Positions 25,301-38,900 of a DNA stretch of 64,000 nt are shown one piece after another. Made by a program: the position numbers and the translations under genes. The DNA comes from Nautilus pompilius. Its lineage: Eukaryota; Mollusca; Cephalopoda; Nautilida; Nautilidae. Numbering within the stretch: the first letter of the stretch is position 1; every line of letters starts with the position of its first letter. The stretch is taken from contig JACATO010000043.1 of NCBI GenBank assembly GCA_018389105.1, forward strand, positions 124,001 to 188,000. The letters run 5' to 3'. The notes under the pieces are model-generated. The model was not told the DNA's origin and ran no database searches. It worked only from the letters and a program-made list of their open reading frames with translations.

Positions 25301-28300
25301 CACAGAATCCAAGTTGCTTGATGAATTCCAGTGTGAAGTTTCCACAGCCAGTGATGATTTGGGGTGCCATGTCATCTGCTGGTGTTGGTCCACTGTGTTT
25401 TATCAAGCCCAAAGTCAACGCAGCCGTCTACCAGGAGATTTTAGAGCACTTCATGCTTCCGTCTGCTGACAAGCTTTATGGAGATGCTGATTTCCTTTTC
25501 CAGCAGGACTTGGCACCTGCCCACAGTGCCAAAACTACTAGTAACTGGTTTTCTGACCATGGTATTACTGTGCTTGATTGGCCAGCCAACTCGCCTGACC
25601 TGAACCCCATAGATTCTCTATGGGACATTGTCAAGAGGAAGATGAGAGACACCAGATCCAACAATAGAGATGAGCTGAAGGCCGCTATCAAAGCAACCTG
25701 GGCTCCCATAACACCTCAGCAGTGCCACAGGCTGATCGCCTCCATTCCACGCTGCATTGATGCAGTGATTCATGCAAAAGGAGCCCCAACCAAGTACTGA
25801 GTGCATAAATGGTCATACTTTTCAGAAGTTCGACATTTCTATATTATAAATCCTTTTTTTATTGATCTTATGAAATATTCTAATATTTTGAGATAGTGAA
25901 TTTTTTATTTTCATGAGCTGTGAGCCGTAAATAATCAAAATTAAAACAAAAAAAGGCTTGAAATATTTCACTTTATGTGTAATGAATCTAGAATATATGA
26001 AAGTTTCACTGTTTGAATTAAATTATGGAAAAATTGAACTCTTCCATGATATTCTAATTTTTTGAGCTGCACCTGTATATATATATTTTTTCTTATATGC
26101 TGTATACTATCTAGGCTGAACGAATCCAGAGTCAGCTGGCACTTTATTAAAATATTTATTTATGTCAGATTATAAACTTTAATCAAGTCTCCAGGCCTCT
26201 GCATCAAGATTCATCCACACACCTGAATGTATTAGCTGTGTTTTACCAGTGACCATGTTTGTCATGCAACTTTCATTCAAAATTGTGCCACTGATTGATG
26301 AATCAAAATTTAAATTATTGGAAACAATGAAAGAAAAATCCTTCTTGCCAATCATTTTCTCTATCTTAGTCAGTTAAATATTACACTTTACTTCTTCCTC
26401 ATAAGAAATCAGCACCAACCTCTCTACTCCAATGCGGTTCATTAACTATTTCTTTCTCAGATCCCTGCCTGTTCCTCAATGATAACACCTTATTTTTTCC
26501 TTCTATAGCTTTTTTTTTTGATAATTAGTTTCCTTGGACTATAAGAATTTGCACACAGCAGAGACTTTTTACATAAGACGTCAGTTTATATATGGACTGC
26601 TTACTATTCATTTGCCATAAGTGTACCTGATTGGAAAATGGAGAGCCAAAAAAATATGATTTTAAGGGCAAAATGACTGACACGTTCTTGATTGGTCAGT
26701 CAGACGCATGTATTTCTCTGTATAAGCCACTGATTTTTTTTTTTCTTCCAATTTTCTTTTTCCTTTCAGCGGAAAGAATGGCAAAACATAACAGTAACAA
26801 GTGGTCACATGTATTTAACTGTTTTGCTGCTAAGGCCACAATGTGGGCCTGCAGCAGCGAAACAGTTAGCAGTACATACAGCGGTGTGCAAAAGTCTTGC
26901 ATAAAAATGACTAGACTTACAAAAAGGGTTTTCATTTTGTAGAAATTAGTAACTGTTGTATGTTTTCTGTTTTAATTGAAAGGTGTCGGTGTCTTTAAAC
27001 GATTTATAACACTGAGATCCATTTTGTAATTGCACAGTCAAAATTTAAATATTAATAAAATAATTTGCATGAAATCTACGCGTGCAAAAGTGTTACATAC
27101 ACTACAAAATATTAGAATATATATTTTGTGCTATAATAGTTTAGGATGGTAGAATATAAATATGAAAAAACTGTCATTTTCCACTATTCTGATTCGTTTT
27201 TGTCCAATATAGTGATGCCGAGAGCCTGATATTTGATCCCTGAACAGCGGGCCACAATCGTTCGCATGAAAGAAGATGGTGAAACTGAGTGGGTCACTGC
27301 AGATCGTATTGGTTGCAATCAGTCGACAATATCTCGCATCCTGAAACGTTGGAAAGCCGATGGGAGCCTAATTTCGAAAAGCAGAGGTGGTAGACCGCGT
27401 AAAACGATGGTTCGACAGCATGGTCTGATCGCTTGCATGTCGAACTTGGACCGATTCCACACTTCCACCGACATCCAGACTACCTTGTCAAGGCACCATT
27501 GGATCCAGTTGGCCTTGTGCACCATCAGTCAGCATTTGATCCACATGGGACTGTTCAGGCGATTGGCACAGAAGAAGCCGTTCATCAGTCTGGACAATCG
27601 TCGAAAGCAACTGCAGTGGGCTCGTGACCATCTCCACTGGACCATGGCCCAGTGGTCCCCTCGGTGGGTCAGGTGTATGTTCGGTGATCGGTGTCCAAGA
27701 AATACCATACTAGTTGCACTCCACTGACTCTGCAAGAAGGGGGAGATTCAGCCATGGTTTTGGGTTGTTTTCAACCGTCTGGTGTCAGTCCATTGCATCA
27801 CGTGGAGGGTCAAATGAATGCTCATATCTCGGACATTGTCGAACTGTGTATGTATGATCACCTGCCCCTGACGACCATCTATCAGCAGGACAACGCCCCC
27901 ATCCACACAGCTAGGAGTGTCAAGGCCTTGATGGCAGAGTTGTGAATCCCCCTCCTCGACTGGCTGGCTCAAAGCCCGGATCTCAAGATAACTGTCTAGA
28001 TTTTATGCAACACTTTTGCACACGTGATTTGATGCAAATGATTTTCTAAAAATTATAACTTTTCTTACAATGAAACAATATGCTTGATATTATTGGAATA
28101 GATGCACAACAGTAATATAGAAATACTTTAATGAACAAGATTTGATAACAACTGCTTTCGACAAAATGAGAGCTAATATACAGGAAAAATTATTTTTATG
28201 CAAGACTTTTGCACACCGCTGTAAACCAGTGCTTCAGAGACAAATGAAAAGTGTGAAGCTCTATTTAGTCAAGTGCATTTGTTCTTTCATATCATAAATT

Positions 28301-31300
28301 AGTCATGGAAACAAAGTCGTGGTGGCTGGGCAGGTATTTGATAAATAACGCAGTTGATATGGTGGTTTTCAAAAATAATTCCACTATTATAAACATTACC
28401 AATTAGAAAAACTCTATTGCTTTTAATCAGAAATAATAATGCATTGTTCTCCAATGAAAACAGAAATGTTACAAACCACCACTACATATTATTTCAGAGT
28501 CTCCTTCTGGTCAGTTTGATGCAATTACCAAAATAACTTTTTAAATGTTCCGGTAGGGCTGGTTTTCCGAAGATAACTGGAACCACTAAAAGTACTAGAT
28601 CCTAGTACAGATATAATGATTCATTCAATGCTACCCCTGAATATCATGGCCAGAACTCACAGTTGATGAAGTGCCTTGGATTTTCAGAACAGCTCATAAG
28701 ATACAAATCTATGAGCCACACATCTATCAAAGTCCTCGTGGTACAGTACAGAACTGGTTTCTTAGTGGAATTCCTGTGAATATTGGCAACTTGAATAATA
28801 GATGCCTACCACATAACAGTGACTTTCAAATGGAATCTGGCCGAAATAGAACTGCCATAAAAGTATCCAGCTGTGTACATTTGAGCATTCCAAGTAATAA
28901 CTTGTTTAGATCCACCTGAGAACCAATCCAGCAAACTAAGTTCAAATGCTGCTGTAACACTCGCTTTCTTCCAATTATTGGAACAGCACGATTCCGTGAG
29001 AGGAGGCTACAGCGCCACGTTGTTGTGTCATACATCAACCTGGTGAGAGAGCATAGTACCAGCCATCTGCTAGAGCATTGCCTCTCCTGTGTCATCACTC
29101 CCACACTCTTCAAGTTTAGATGTGGAAGGAAACTGGACTGCTCTGAAGAAACCCAAGAAGAGTGAGACAAAACCAAATCGAGCTGACCACGACCAGGATT
29201 CAAACTCCTGGGCTGCCAGCCACCCCTGAGCCAAATGGTGGTTACATGGCCTGTGATACAAAACAGCAGCATCCTTTTTTAAAACATCAAATGAATTAAC
29301 CTAATTTTAGACTTGCTGGACACCACACCATTGGAATCAGAGACAGAATGATACAATTTCCCTTTAATAAAGAATCACCAAAGACTTGTGTGTCTGGCCA
29401 TAAAGCGCTTTCCTATTTTAATAGCCAGATTTCATTTTTGCAGCAAACAAGAGAAACATAAATACAAAATATTGTTTCAATTCAAATCGAGCAGCTGCTG
29501 AAACCGTTGGTTTTACTGGTCAATGTGAAAATGGTTAGGTCAATAGACTAACGCAAGAAAATTATGCAGACATCTTTTTTACCATCACATTCCACTGTGA
29601 TGAAACTTTCCGCAGCAGACAACGTCATAAGTAAACGAAATGTGTCATTTAAGAAAGCGTATTAATGTGTGCACGCCTGTCCTTTCAGCAGCGAACAGAG
29701 TTTACATTTCTACGCAGCTGGAAGATGACAATGAGGGGTTTGTTGATGTTGTTTTCTTCTCTCTCTTTTTTTTGTCCACCCTGGTTGCCACGATTTCCAC
29801 AAGGAATGGACAAGACAGAAATGGAAATCAACTTAAATACCATTAGATCTTTGAAATAAGTAACCAAACAAATGGGAGAGAGAGAGAGAACAAGATTTCC
29901 TTTAGCTAATTCTACTTTCTACCTTAAAACAAATAGCGATACGAACAATAAATAATGAATTTCCTATTTCAACAACTATAGTTAAAATTTATTTTAAAGG
30001 AGCCATGTCAATTTATCCACATGTTGCTTTATGTCACATTTTTCCAATAACTTAGAATAATTTCAGATTTTCACTTACAAAAAGAACTAGTTCTTCCTAT
30101 GGTCATAAAACCTGCACAACTGTACATATTTTCCAGATCATTCTGCACACAGCTTATCTAATTCCTAAACATACACACTGTTTTAGAGGGTTTTGTTTGG
30201 CAACACATTTCGCCAGCAGAGGGGCCTGAAGTTCTGTACGAGGGAAGTAAATTCTATTGTAGTTATAAACAGTTACTGTTCCTTTCTAACAATACCCTAA
30301 AATCCGAAAGCTTGGCTATAAAGTTCGTATGAAACTACTTGACGAACAGGAATATTTAAATCTTATTCTGAGTATAAAAAAACCCTATTACAAAGCCTCT
30401 ATTTGCTTCCAAAATGCCACCTGTTACATAGTATAAATCCTACACAAACGCCTTTAAACTGGAAGTTGTGAAATTTGCTGAGGAAAATGGGGGGAATATG
30501 GCTGCTAATAATAAGTAGAGTATCAGTGAAAAATGTCTGGGAATGGTGCATGGCAAAGGACGGCCTGCACAGAAAAAGGAAATTGAGGCAGATCAGGGTG
30601 TACAGCTTTATGGAAAAGCATTGAGGACGGGTTATAAGAGCACATATTATCACAACATGCAGCAGACTTAGCATTGTTCAAGTGAATTTAAAAGCAGTGG
30701 CACGTTTACACTTTATGCGTAGAAAAAGACTGTATCAGGAGGTGCATGACCATATCGCAGAAACTGTCTAAAGACTTCAAAGAGAAGTTAAATAATTTTC
30801 AAAAATTTGTCGTGACGAAGATAAAGGAAGATAATATTGGAATGTCAAACATCAACAACATGGACGAAGTACTGTTAGCATTTGATATTCCTATGAATAA
30901 AACTATAGACAACAAAGGAAAAGAAACAAATGAGCATCAGAGCATGAAAAATCTCCACGATTCAAAACATGTCAAAAATCTATTTTAGTAATGAATTCAG
31001 AGGATTTATTCACAAAGTAGTTTACTGATAAGTTCAAAAGAACTCATCAGCATTCATGAGCATGAAGTACTATACACTGCATTCTTTCTTTCTGTTTTTT
31101 TTTTACTGTTTTGCAAGACTTCATGTGGTGTTCTGGCTGGTTTTGGTCAACTACCTCATCTTATCTAGCTTTGTCTTATAATCCAGTTCTTATTTATGAA
31201 TAAAAATAAGAAAAATTGGAAATTTAGCCCATTCATCTTATAATCCGGAGATTACGGTATATTATTGTCAAAATCCATACCAGACTACAAAAAGCAAAAC

Positions 31301-32912
31301 TCAAATAGTTCTCTGTTCACTATTTCATAACTTAACCAATGTTTACCAATTTAAATTCACAACCCTTCGTTTATCTATGCCTTAAAATAATTCTCATTCA
31401 CTTTCAAATCAACTTCTTTAATGATTTTAACTGTCACAATAAAACCTTCCTAGAACATCTATACACCACACTAGCAAATGTCAGTTTCTTAGATGCTGTG
31501 AATAGTCTCACGAGCAGAGTTTAGGAAGAACCCTACAAAACTCTCTCTAGATGTTAAACAAACAAAAAAAGTTTGAAATAGATTGCAGACTTCCCACAGC
31601 ATATTTCAAACAGGGTTTCATAAAAGCCTCATAAAAATTTTTTTAGGGGATTAAAGTTAGCTTCACATTTCATAACATGATTCAAGTGCTAGTGTTACTC
31701 AATGTGTTCTTCCTCATATTCTCAGGTCTTATTACGATCGCACCAAAAATGTAATCTACATATTCAAGTTTGATGCTATTCCTTAGTTGGAAAACTCCAG
31801 TATTCAGTGTTAAATTCAGTGAGCACTTCCCCACATTATTTAATCTCAGATGAAGCATTTCCCTAGCAGGAAAAAAATTTCTTGATACCATAGGAGGAGG
31901 AAAGTGAATCCCACGAAGAAAAATACCAAAAACAGAAACAAACCTGAAGTTGGTGGCTCTCTGATGTCATATATTAATATTCGCCCATCATCACAGGCAC
32001 TTGCGAACACATGGTCGTTGTTGGGATCAACAGTTAGACCATACACCGCATCTTTATGTAGAAAGACATCTAATGTCTCGCCACTGCAGGGGAAAAAAAT
32101 AGGAAGAGTGAAAAACTTATGAGAAAAAGTCTTAGTCACTGTTTTCAGCAGACAATTTAACTGTTAACAAATACTGCTTTATCGAGTTCCCTCCTTATGA
32201 CCTGCGAGCATCTATGAAAACCAGTTTTACTCGGCATAAACACAATTGCTGACTATTGTCTCGAGCCAATATATAATTATTCCCTTTAATCTAGCTGGTA
32301 TATTTTATTTTTCAATCAAAACAATCTATTATTGATGAAATGTACAGCCACTCACATGCTCACACTTCTGTTGACAGTTCATTGTTGCTCTTAGCAATAT
32401 ATATCCAACTAATGTACATCAGGCCATTTCAGATGTAAAATAAAAATACCCATTAATATGCTTTCACCAGAAAGAAAGTCAAATATCAGCAGGACACTAA
32501 AGTACACGTAGAGCATATTTAAAGGAACAATGTTAAGTTTGCTTCATAACTAAAAACCTTTTTAAATAATAACTCATCTGTAATTTCAGTAAATTTAGCT
32601 TTTAATACTTTTCAAACTTTTTTAGGTGATGCTAAAGCTCTCCTGTCTAGAAGACCAAATAACTTTGTACACATAGTTGTTGTCCTAGTGTATATGTAGC
32701 TTGGTTGTGTCAGAGTCATGCAAGATCTTGAGCTCTACAGATTTCATATAAGTTCTGACATTACTATTTTGCACTCACACTTCAAAAGAGCTCAATAAGA
32801 TAGTGGTCTCTGATGAAATAATATGAGAATATTCAATAAGAATTTCTTAAATGCATTTGATAATTTGTTATTAGTAATTCTAACACAAACACAGAATCAC
32901 AGCTAGAAATAA

Positions 32913-32945
<33 letters not shown>

Positions 32946-35900
32946 TGGGTGTGTGTGTTTGTTTAGACTGTGCAGACAGGTGAAGCAGGCTTTAATGAAA
33001 ACTGAAGGTTCATAACCATAACTTTCTTCCATACGCACCGCTCCAGCTTCACTTCTAGCTCCAGTCTAAATAAAAGACATTTCCCATAACACACTGCATA
33101 ATTTTCCTATTAAGATCATTTGGTGTTCATAATTTAGCTTTAGCTTGAATTCATTAGAAGCACATAAAAGTCTGGACAGCTTGTACCTAAATAAAAGGTA
33201 GCCTACTACCATCAAACTCATAAAGCCTTTCAAAATGCACTCTGGAATAGAAGATGGTAATTAGCTTCTTGTTGAATGGCACCTAAAGAAATCAACACAA
33301 GTCAATGAAACAGGTTATCCATATCAACTAACATAAAAGCCAAATTCAGAGCGCATGTGCATTGTTTATCATGTCCTCATTGAATTAGATCATGCCATAG
33401 CAACTAAGGTGCTTCACCAGTATAAGAGATGTTAATAGCTAGCCAGGCTACTTTCATTATTCTAAAACATTAGAAATGCATACTTTACTCCAGATAAATA
33501 AGGGTCCACAACTGGATCCAGAGTTTTACAAGATTTCCACACGTGAACATTAAGTATTAAAGAACAGTTACAGCTGTCACGTGTTTCAAATCACATCAGT
33601 TTATATCAAACAAGCAAGACTGCTCCGAGGTAGTGCCACAACATCAGTTTCAATTTAGACCGAGTCAGGATTTTCCTAATTTATATAAATATAGACATTA
33701 AAAAGTTAACGGTAAACTAAATGGTACAAAATAAAATCAACCTGTAAGAGAATTTTAAAGCTGATTAGTTGACTAATTAGCTAAGTAGTCAAACTTATCA
33801 TAATTCTACAGACTATTCTGGTGAAAAAGTATGCATGAAGCAAACTTAGGATAATTATACAAAAAAAATTTTAATATGTTGCACAATGTGTAGTATAACA
33901 ACTGAATATGCCTAGCAATGCCTTGAATTAAAATAAAACTAAGTTAATTAGCATACTGATCTAATTATATATGGGGTTTACCCAGAATGCCTAAGCTGTG
34001 TGCTATTTCGTCACAGTCTTTTAAAATGTAGTCTAAGTATTTGCTTGCTTAGATTTGCATTCAGTCTTATACGCTGTTCTATAAATTCTTTGCTCCAGCC
34101 AAACTATTCTATTAAGACCCCTACATTCTAATTTCTGTTTTTTTTTTTTTTAACAAATCATACAAAACATTCTTAAATCAACTATCTACGCTGCTTCTTT
34201 CTTGTGTTTCTCAACACCAAACATGACGGGAAATTTGTAAAACATTCCAGCCTCTCAAACCTTCGCCAGACACGATTATTTGAAATTCCAGAGATTTTCA
34301 CTGGTCGGTATTTATAAATGTTAAACAAATATATACTTGCTGAATTATCCTCTTCAATTCCTGGCTGACAACCAGCTTGGCAATGTGTCCAAAATAAGAA
34401 AACTAGTCAATGTCTGGATAATTATAATCCGACGGAATACTGATTAGTTCATGAAGTGGCTGCATCAGCACAGATTTAAATCATGAACAGCAGAGTCCTG
34501 AGTAAACAAAATTATTCCCTTGCAAACAAACAAACAAACAAAAAAAAAAAAAAAGAAGTTGCATCTGTTTGCTCAGATCTCGCTACTGGCATCAATGAAG
34601 GCCTGCGCCAGGATTAGACGAGAGATGGACACAAGAGGCGCAAACAAGGTCCATGGCAATCACATCCGGCAAACTTGGCTAATTTGGAAGACCATCAAAT
34701 TTTAAGAACAACTTAGAAATTTTACCTAAATACAAAAGGGAGGAAAGTGGAAAACTGTTTTAATTAATAGCCAATACTATCACACAACATTCAAATTTTA
34801 CTCGTGGCATTTAAATAGACTAAGTAACATACAGTTTAAAATATGGGTAGATTAGAAAATGTCATGATGTATAAGGCACTATTTTCTGACAAAAGTCTTT
34901 TTGTCAGCAGCAACCATACCACTACGTTGCTATGGTAACACAAAGCCTAGTTATGACCCTAAAATGATTGCTTGAACCAGAAATCAGTAAGGTTTTATGA
35001 CTCATTTTTTTTGAAAATGCACTAAAAAGTAATTTAGAGAGTGTACCTTTACTTGAGCGTGTGGGCCACTTATAACGAACATTATTTACTCACATACACC
35101 AAGCTTCGTGGGACTGCAGCAGTTACCAGGCATCATCAGATTATTACTTGTGAGCAGCCACTACGATGGTATTAAAATCAGAAACAAACTCATCTGACAT
35201 TTTCCTACATCAGAAATTAATGATGAATAAACTGTGATATAATAATTAAGTAGGACAATTCCTTTGGCAATGATCGCAGGACTGGAATACGGAGGAGAAT
35301 TTATGTACTTATAAATAATTTAACTTAAAGTAGTAGTTGTCTTGCCATTATATCACACATTTAAAACAATGTGTGGAAAAAATCAAGGTGTAAAAAGCAA
35401 TAGCAAAGACGCACTGCATCCTACAGATACATTTCCAAGTAAATAACTAAGTTGTTTAATATCCCCCCCCCACCGTTTTGTGCTGCAGTGATACCTGATA
35501 GGAAGAAAAAACTGATAAAAATAGGGCCAGAAAAACTTAACTATAAAGTCAGCCAGTCAGAAGCCCCATTTATTAAGCAGGCAGACATAATACCAGAACC
35601 ATTGTTGCTTTGAGAGAGCTGGAAGATTCATCATGTTCCTTCAGTGACACAGGTTATAGTAAAAGTTCATCCAATCCTGGATTTTTTTTAGGATTCATAT
35701 GTCAAACACCTTTCAGATGTAACATATCAATCAATACAAGTACTGCTTTCAAACCTGAGTATACAATGAGCTGAGATTAAACAAAGTAAACAATTCTTAT
35801 TGTAAAGCATCTACATTCTAGAGATAAAGTTGACGTCAGCTACTTTTCTTTGTATAAAGATTTCAACTGGCTTGAACACACACACAGAGAGAGAGCGAGA

Positions 35901-38900
35901 GAGAGAGAGAGAGAGAGAAGAGAGAGAGAGACAGAGAAAAACAATTTTAAAAAAAGGTATGGAATAACTCCAAAAATTAAAATGTACTACTGGCAGGCAT
36001 ACTAATGAACTCATTAATAACACATTTGATTATATATTGCATATATAATGTGTGGAATGTGAGGACAGTCTCAAAATCTGTCAAATGCCATTCCCACTTC
36101 CTTGTAGCACACCCTGGAAACGATACCTGAGAGTTGGATCACTGGCACCAGAGATAGCCCTCAAAATTTAAAGATGATAGTAGTTGTGCACAGGGCTTGT
36201 AACCCTATCATATTTAAAAAATTGCTTGCCTGCAATGGGAATGTAAGTAAGATGTCACAATAAATAGAATCAAACATGAGAAATGCCAGATGGCTGGTAT
36301 GGTGGAAACAAGCCGACCGGGAAAGAGTTGGTGTCCTAAAGAGCTGGGTGTTGAAAGCTAAGTCAAAACTATGCATTGGTTATCAGAATGTAAGATCAAT
36401 ATTTCACAGTCAAAAGCTTCCCAAGTCATTTAAGGATACAAATAATTACAAAACTAAAATTCTTTGTTTAATAAATGTCAATGACCTGGTGGTAATTCCC
36501 TGCATCCAAAGAATGAGAAAAAACCCACCTTGTTCTGGAAAGCTTGACAATAGGATAAGAGATTGAGCAGATCATTAAGAGAATTGGAGCTGGTGAATAG
36601 TTGAATCTTAAGGACAAGGCTCCAAATGCATTTTGTGATTGCAACTCTTGGTCAGTGCTAGGCCCCTACAAACAAACATAAGGATGACAATAATGCTTTG
36701 TATGCTATGACATTTTGCAGGATATATGATATATTAAGCAGGTACCAAAGCCATGATATTTGATAGTCATAGTGACATGAATGGTAAAATAAAAAACAAC
36801 AATGAGTGGGGATTGGCAAAACAAATCATGGGGAAGCATAATGTAGGCAAATCTACCAACAGTGGTGAGAGACTGATAAATTCTGTTAGGTCAGCAATTT
36901 TGTGGTTGAAGGGACCATTTTTCCACATAAAACCATGTGTATTCAAGGGAGCTGATGCTGAAAGTGACCACTGACTGCATATTGCAACAATGAAGACAAA
37001 TCTGAAGAAACTCTGTTGAGTTAACAAATAAATGATTTAAGTCAGTTAAGCTCGGAAGATATGGCAAAGACATTCAGTATAAAGCTGAAAAACAAATGCA
37101 GATTTGGAGGATCTGATTTTGTAGATGTAGAGAAATTATGAAATCTGATTAACAGTGTATATGTTAACAGGGCAAAAGTGCTTTGGGACAAGCTAAAGGT
37201 ATTTTAAAAAGTGAATCAGCTATGAGAAGTGAGATGCAGTGGAAAAATGGAAACAGGAAAAGTGTCTCCTTCTGGATGCATGGGTGGATGAAGAGTGAGA
37301 GATGATGTAACACTAGTACAGAGAGAAAGCAGTGAACAGGTTAGCAGAGATATGGGGGGGGTATACATCGGTGTCTGACTGATGAGGTGGAGGTGGCTGC
37401 TACAAGCGATGATTTACTTATTCTATATCAGAGTATGAAAAAAAATGACCAAAAATTCCAAACAACTAAGAGGAGAACCTGTAGGGGGATAAGTTTGTCA
37501 GATGGGAGTGATTTTATCATTAATGAAGAAGTCTACTGCAGGTCAGATCTTCCTTTTGCATTCAAATCGATAAGATGGACAGGATTTTCAAAGAGGCAGA
37601 GGGAGGTGGTATCCTTTTCTGTTTCTTGGCATCCCAGTTGCCAAGCTAGAGACAGAGGAATGAGACCAGGTACAGTGGCAATGATGACGTGACTGGCAGT
37701 GTGCTGCCTTACGTGACTAACATCAAAGGAAGATTTAATTTAGTGTACAGTAACATGTGTCCATTAGACCAATACGCACTGCAAGAAGTTTGTGGCATTA
37801 GTCTTTTTTCCACAAGGTATTTTCCCTTTAAATGGCAAATCAACCAATCAATTTCCTCTCTCTCTCTCTCAAATTTTTAATGTCTTACGATTTTTATTAT
37901 TATTAATTTTAAAATCAATTCAGCTTTAAAAGAAAAATAGTTTAATATTAAATGCACTGAAATCATTAAACTATTATTTTTACGACTTTTAGAATGTAGA
38001 GAAGCATTTATTCTTATATATAGGAAAAGAAAAAGGATTGATTCTGCTGCACAGAGGTAGAGAGAACATTTTGGTGTTGTTGTTTTTCAGAGTAAAGGCA
38101 TCTTTGGGATAAGCTACTTTTTCGGGGACAGTGAAAATTAAAAAAAAACGTACCAACTATATATCAGCAGTCATTAACACAAGCGTAAAGTATCTCACCC
38201 ACAAAGTTAACAAAAGCTAGACATTTTTCTCTCTCTCTCTTAAATCTCGCCGACCCAAACCCAGTAGTTAATGGTGGTGTAGGTGAAAACAATCTCGATC
38301 GGAGCTACAGAAATAAAACCGTAAAACAAAAAGGAAATTCAGCAACCCGCAAAAGTGACACGACAACGCCGCCTGGCAAGCCTAATAGCCTGTTCGCCCA
38401 TTGGCCAGAAGAGCGTCGTCTCTGCTGAGTTGAGAAGACGAGTTACCCAGGGGCCTGCATCACCAACGATACATAATCTCGGAGCAGCACTTTAATCTGT
38501 AGCGTCTGAGGCGGACAGGAGTACGCATACCCTTCAGACACGAACACAAAGCAGTTAATTGTCAACGAGTGCTAGCTGCCTCCTAGTCATTTAACAACCT
38601 ACTTCGGCATTTCGTGCCCGCCTACTTTCTTTCAAAAGTTCAAGCCGTAAAGTTATAAACAGTAACAACTGACATCCAGCTCTGTTTGCTATATCATTTT
38701 ACTCTATCACAAACCTAACATTTAAGTTGTTGAAAATCTATTATATTCATTGTGCAAAAAAAATCCTACAGTTCCATTATTTTTAAATCAACACGTTACA
38801 TCCTGAGGTGTCTGGATTGTTATTTTTGTTTATCCATGCAAACTTAATCAGCTTTGCTCAGCATTTCATAAATAAAAGCCTGGAAATGTAACAGAGGTAG

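Larger units (their letters stand above)
32084..36200 (-). other. DCAF5: DCAF5 intron, first part; microsatellites only
   Basis: AT-rich intron sequence. Seen: a TG tract at about 32917-32958, poly-A stretches (34536-34554), a poly-C tract at 35463-35471 and a long GA tract (35885-35937). I recognise no gene or transposon protein here. Confidence 0.7.
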
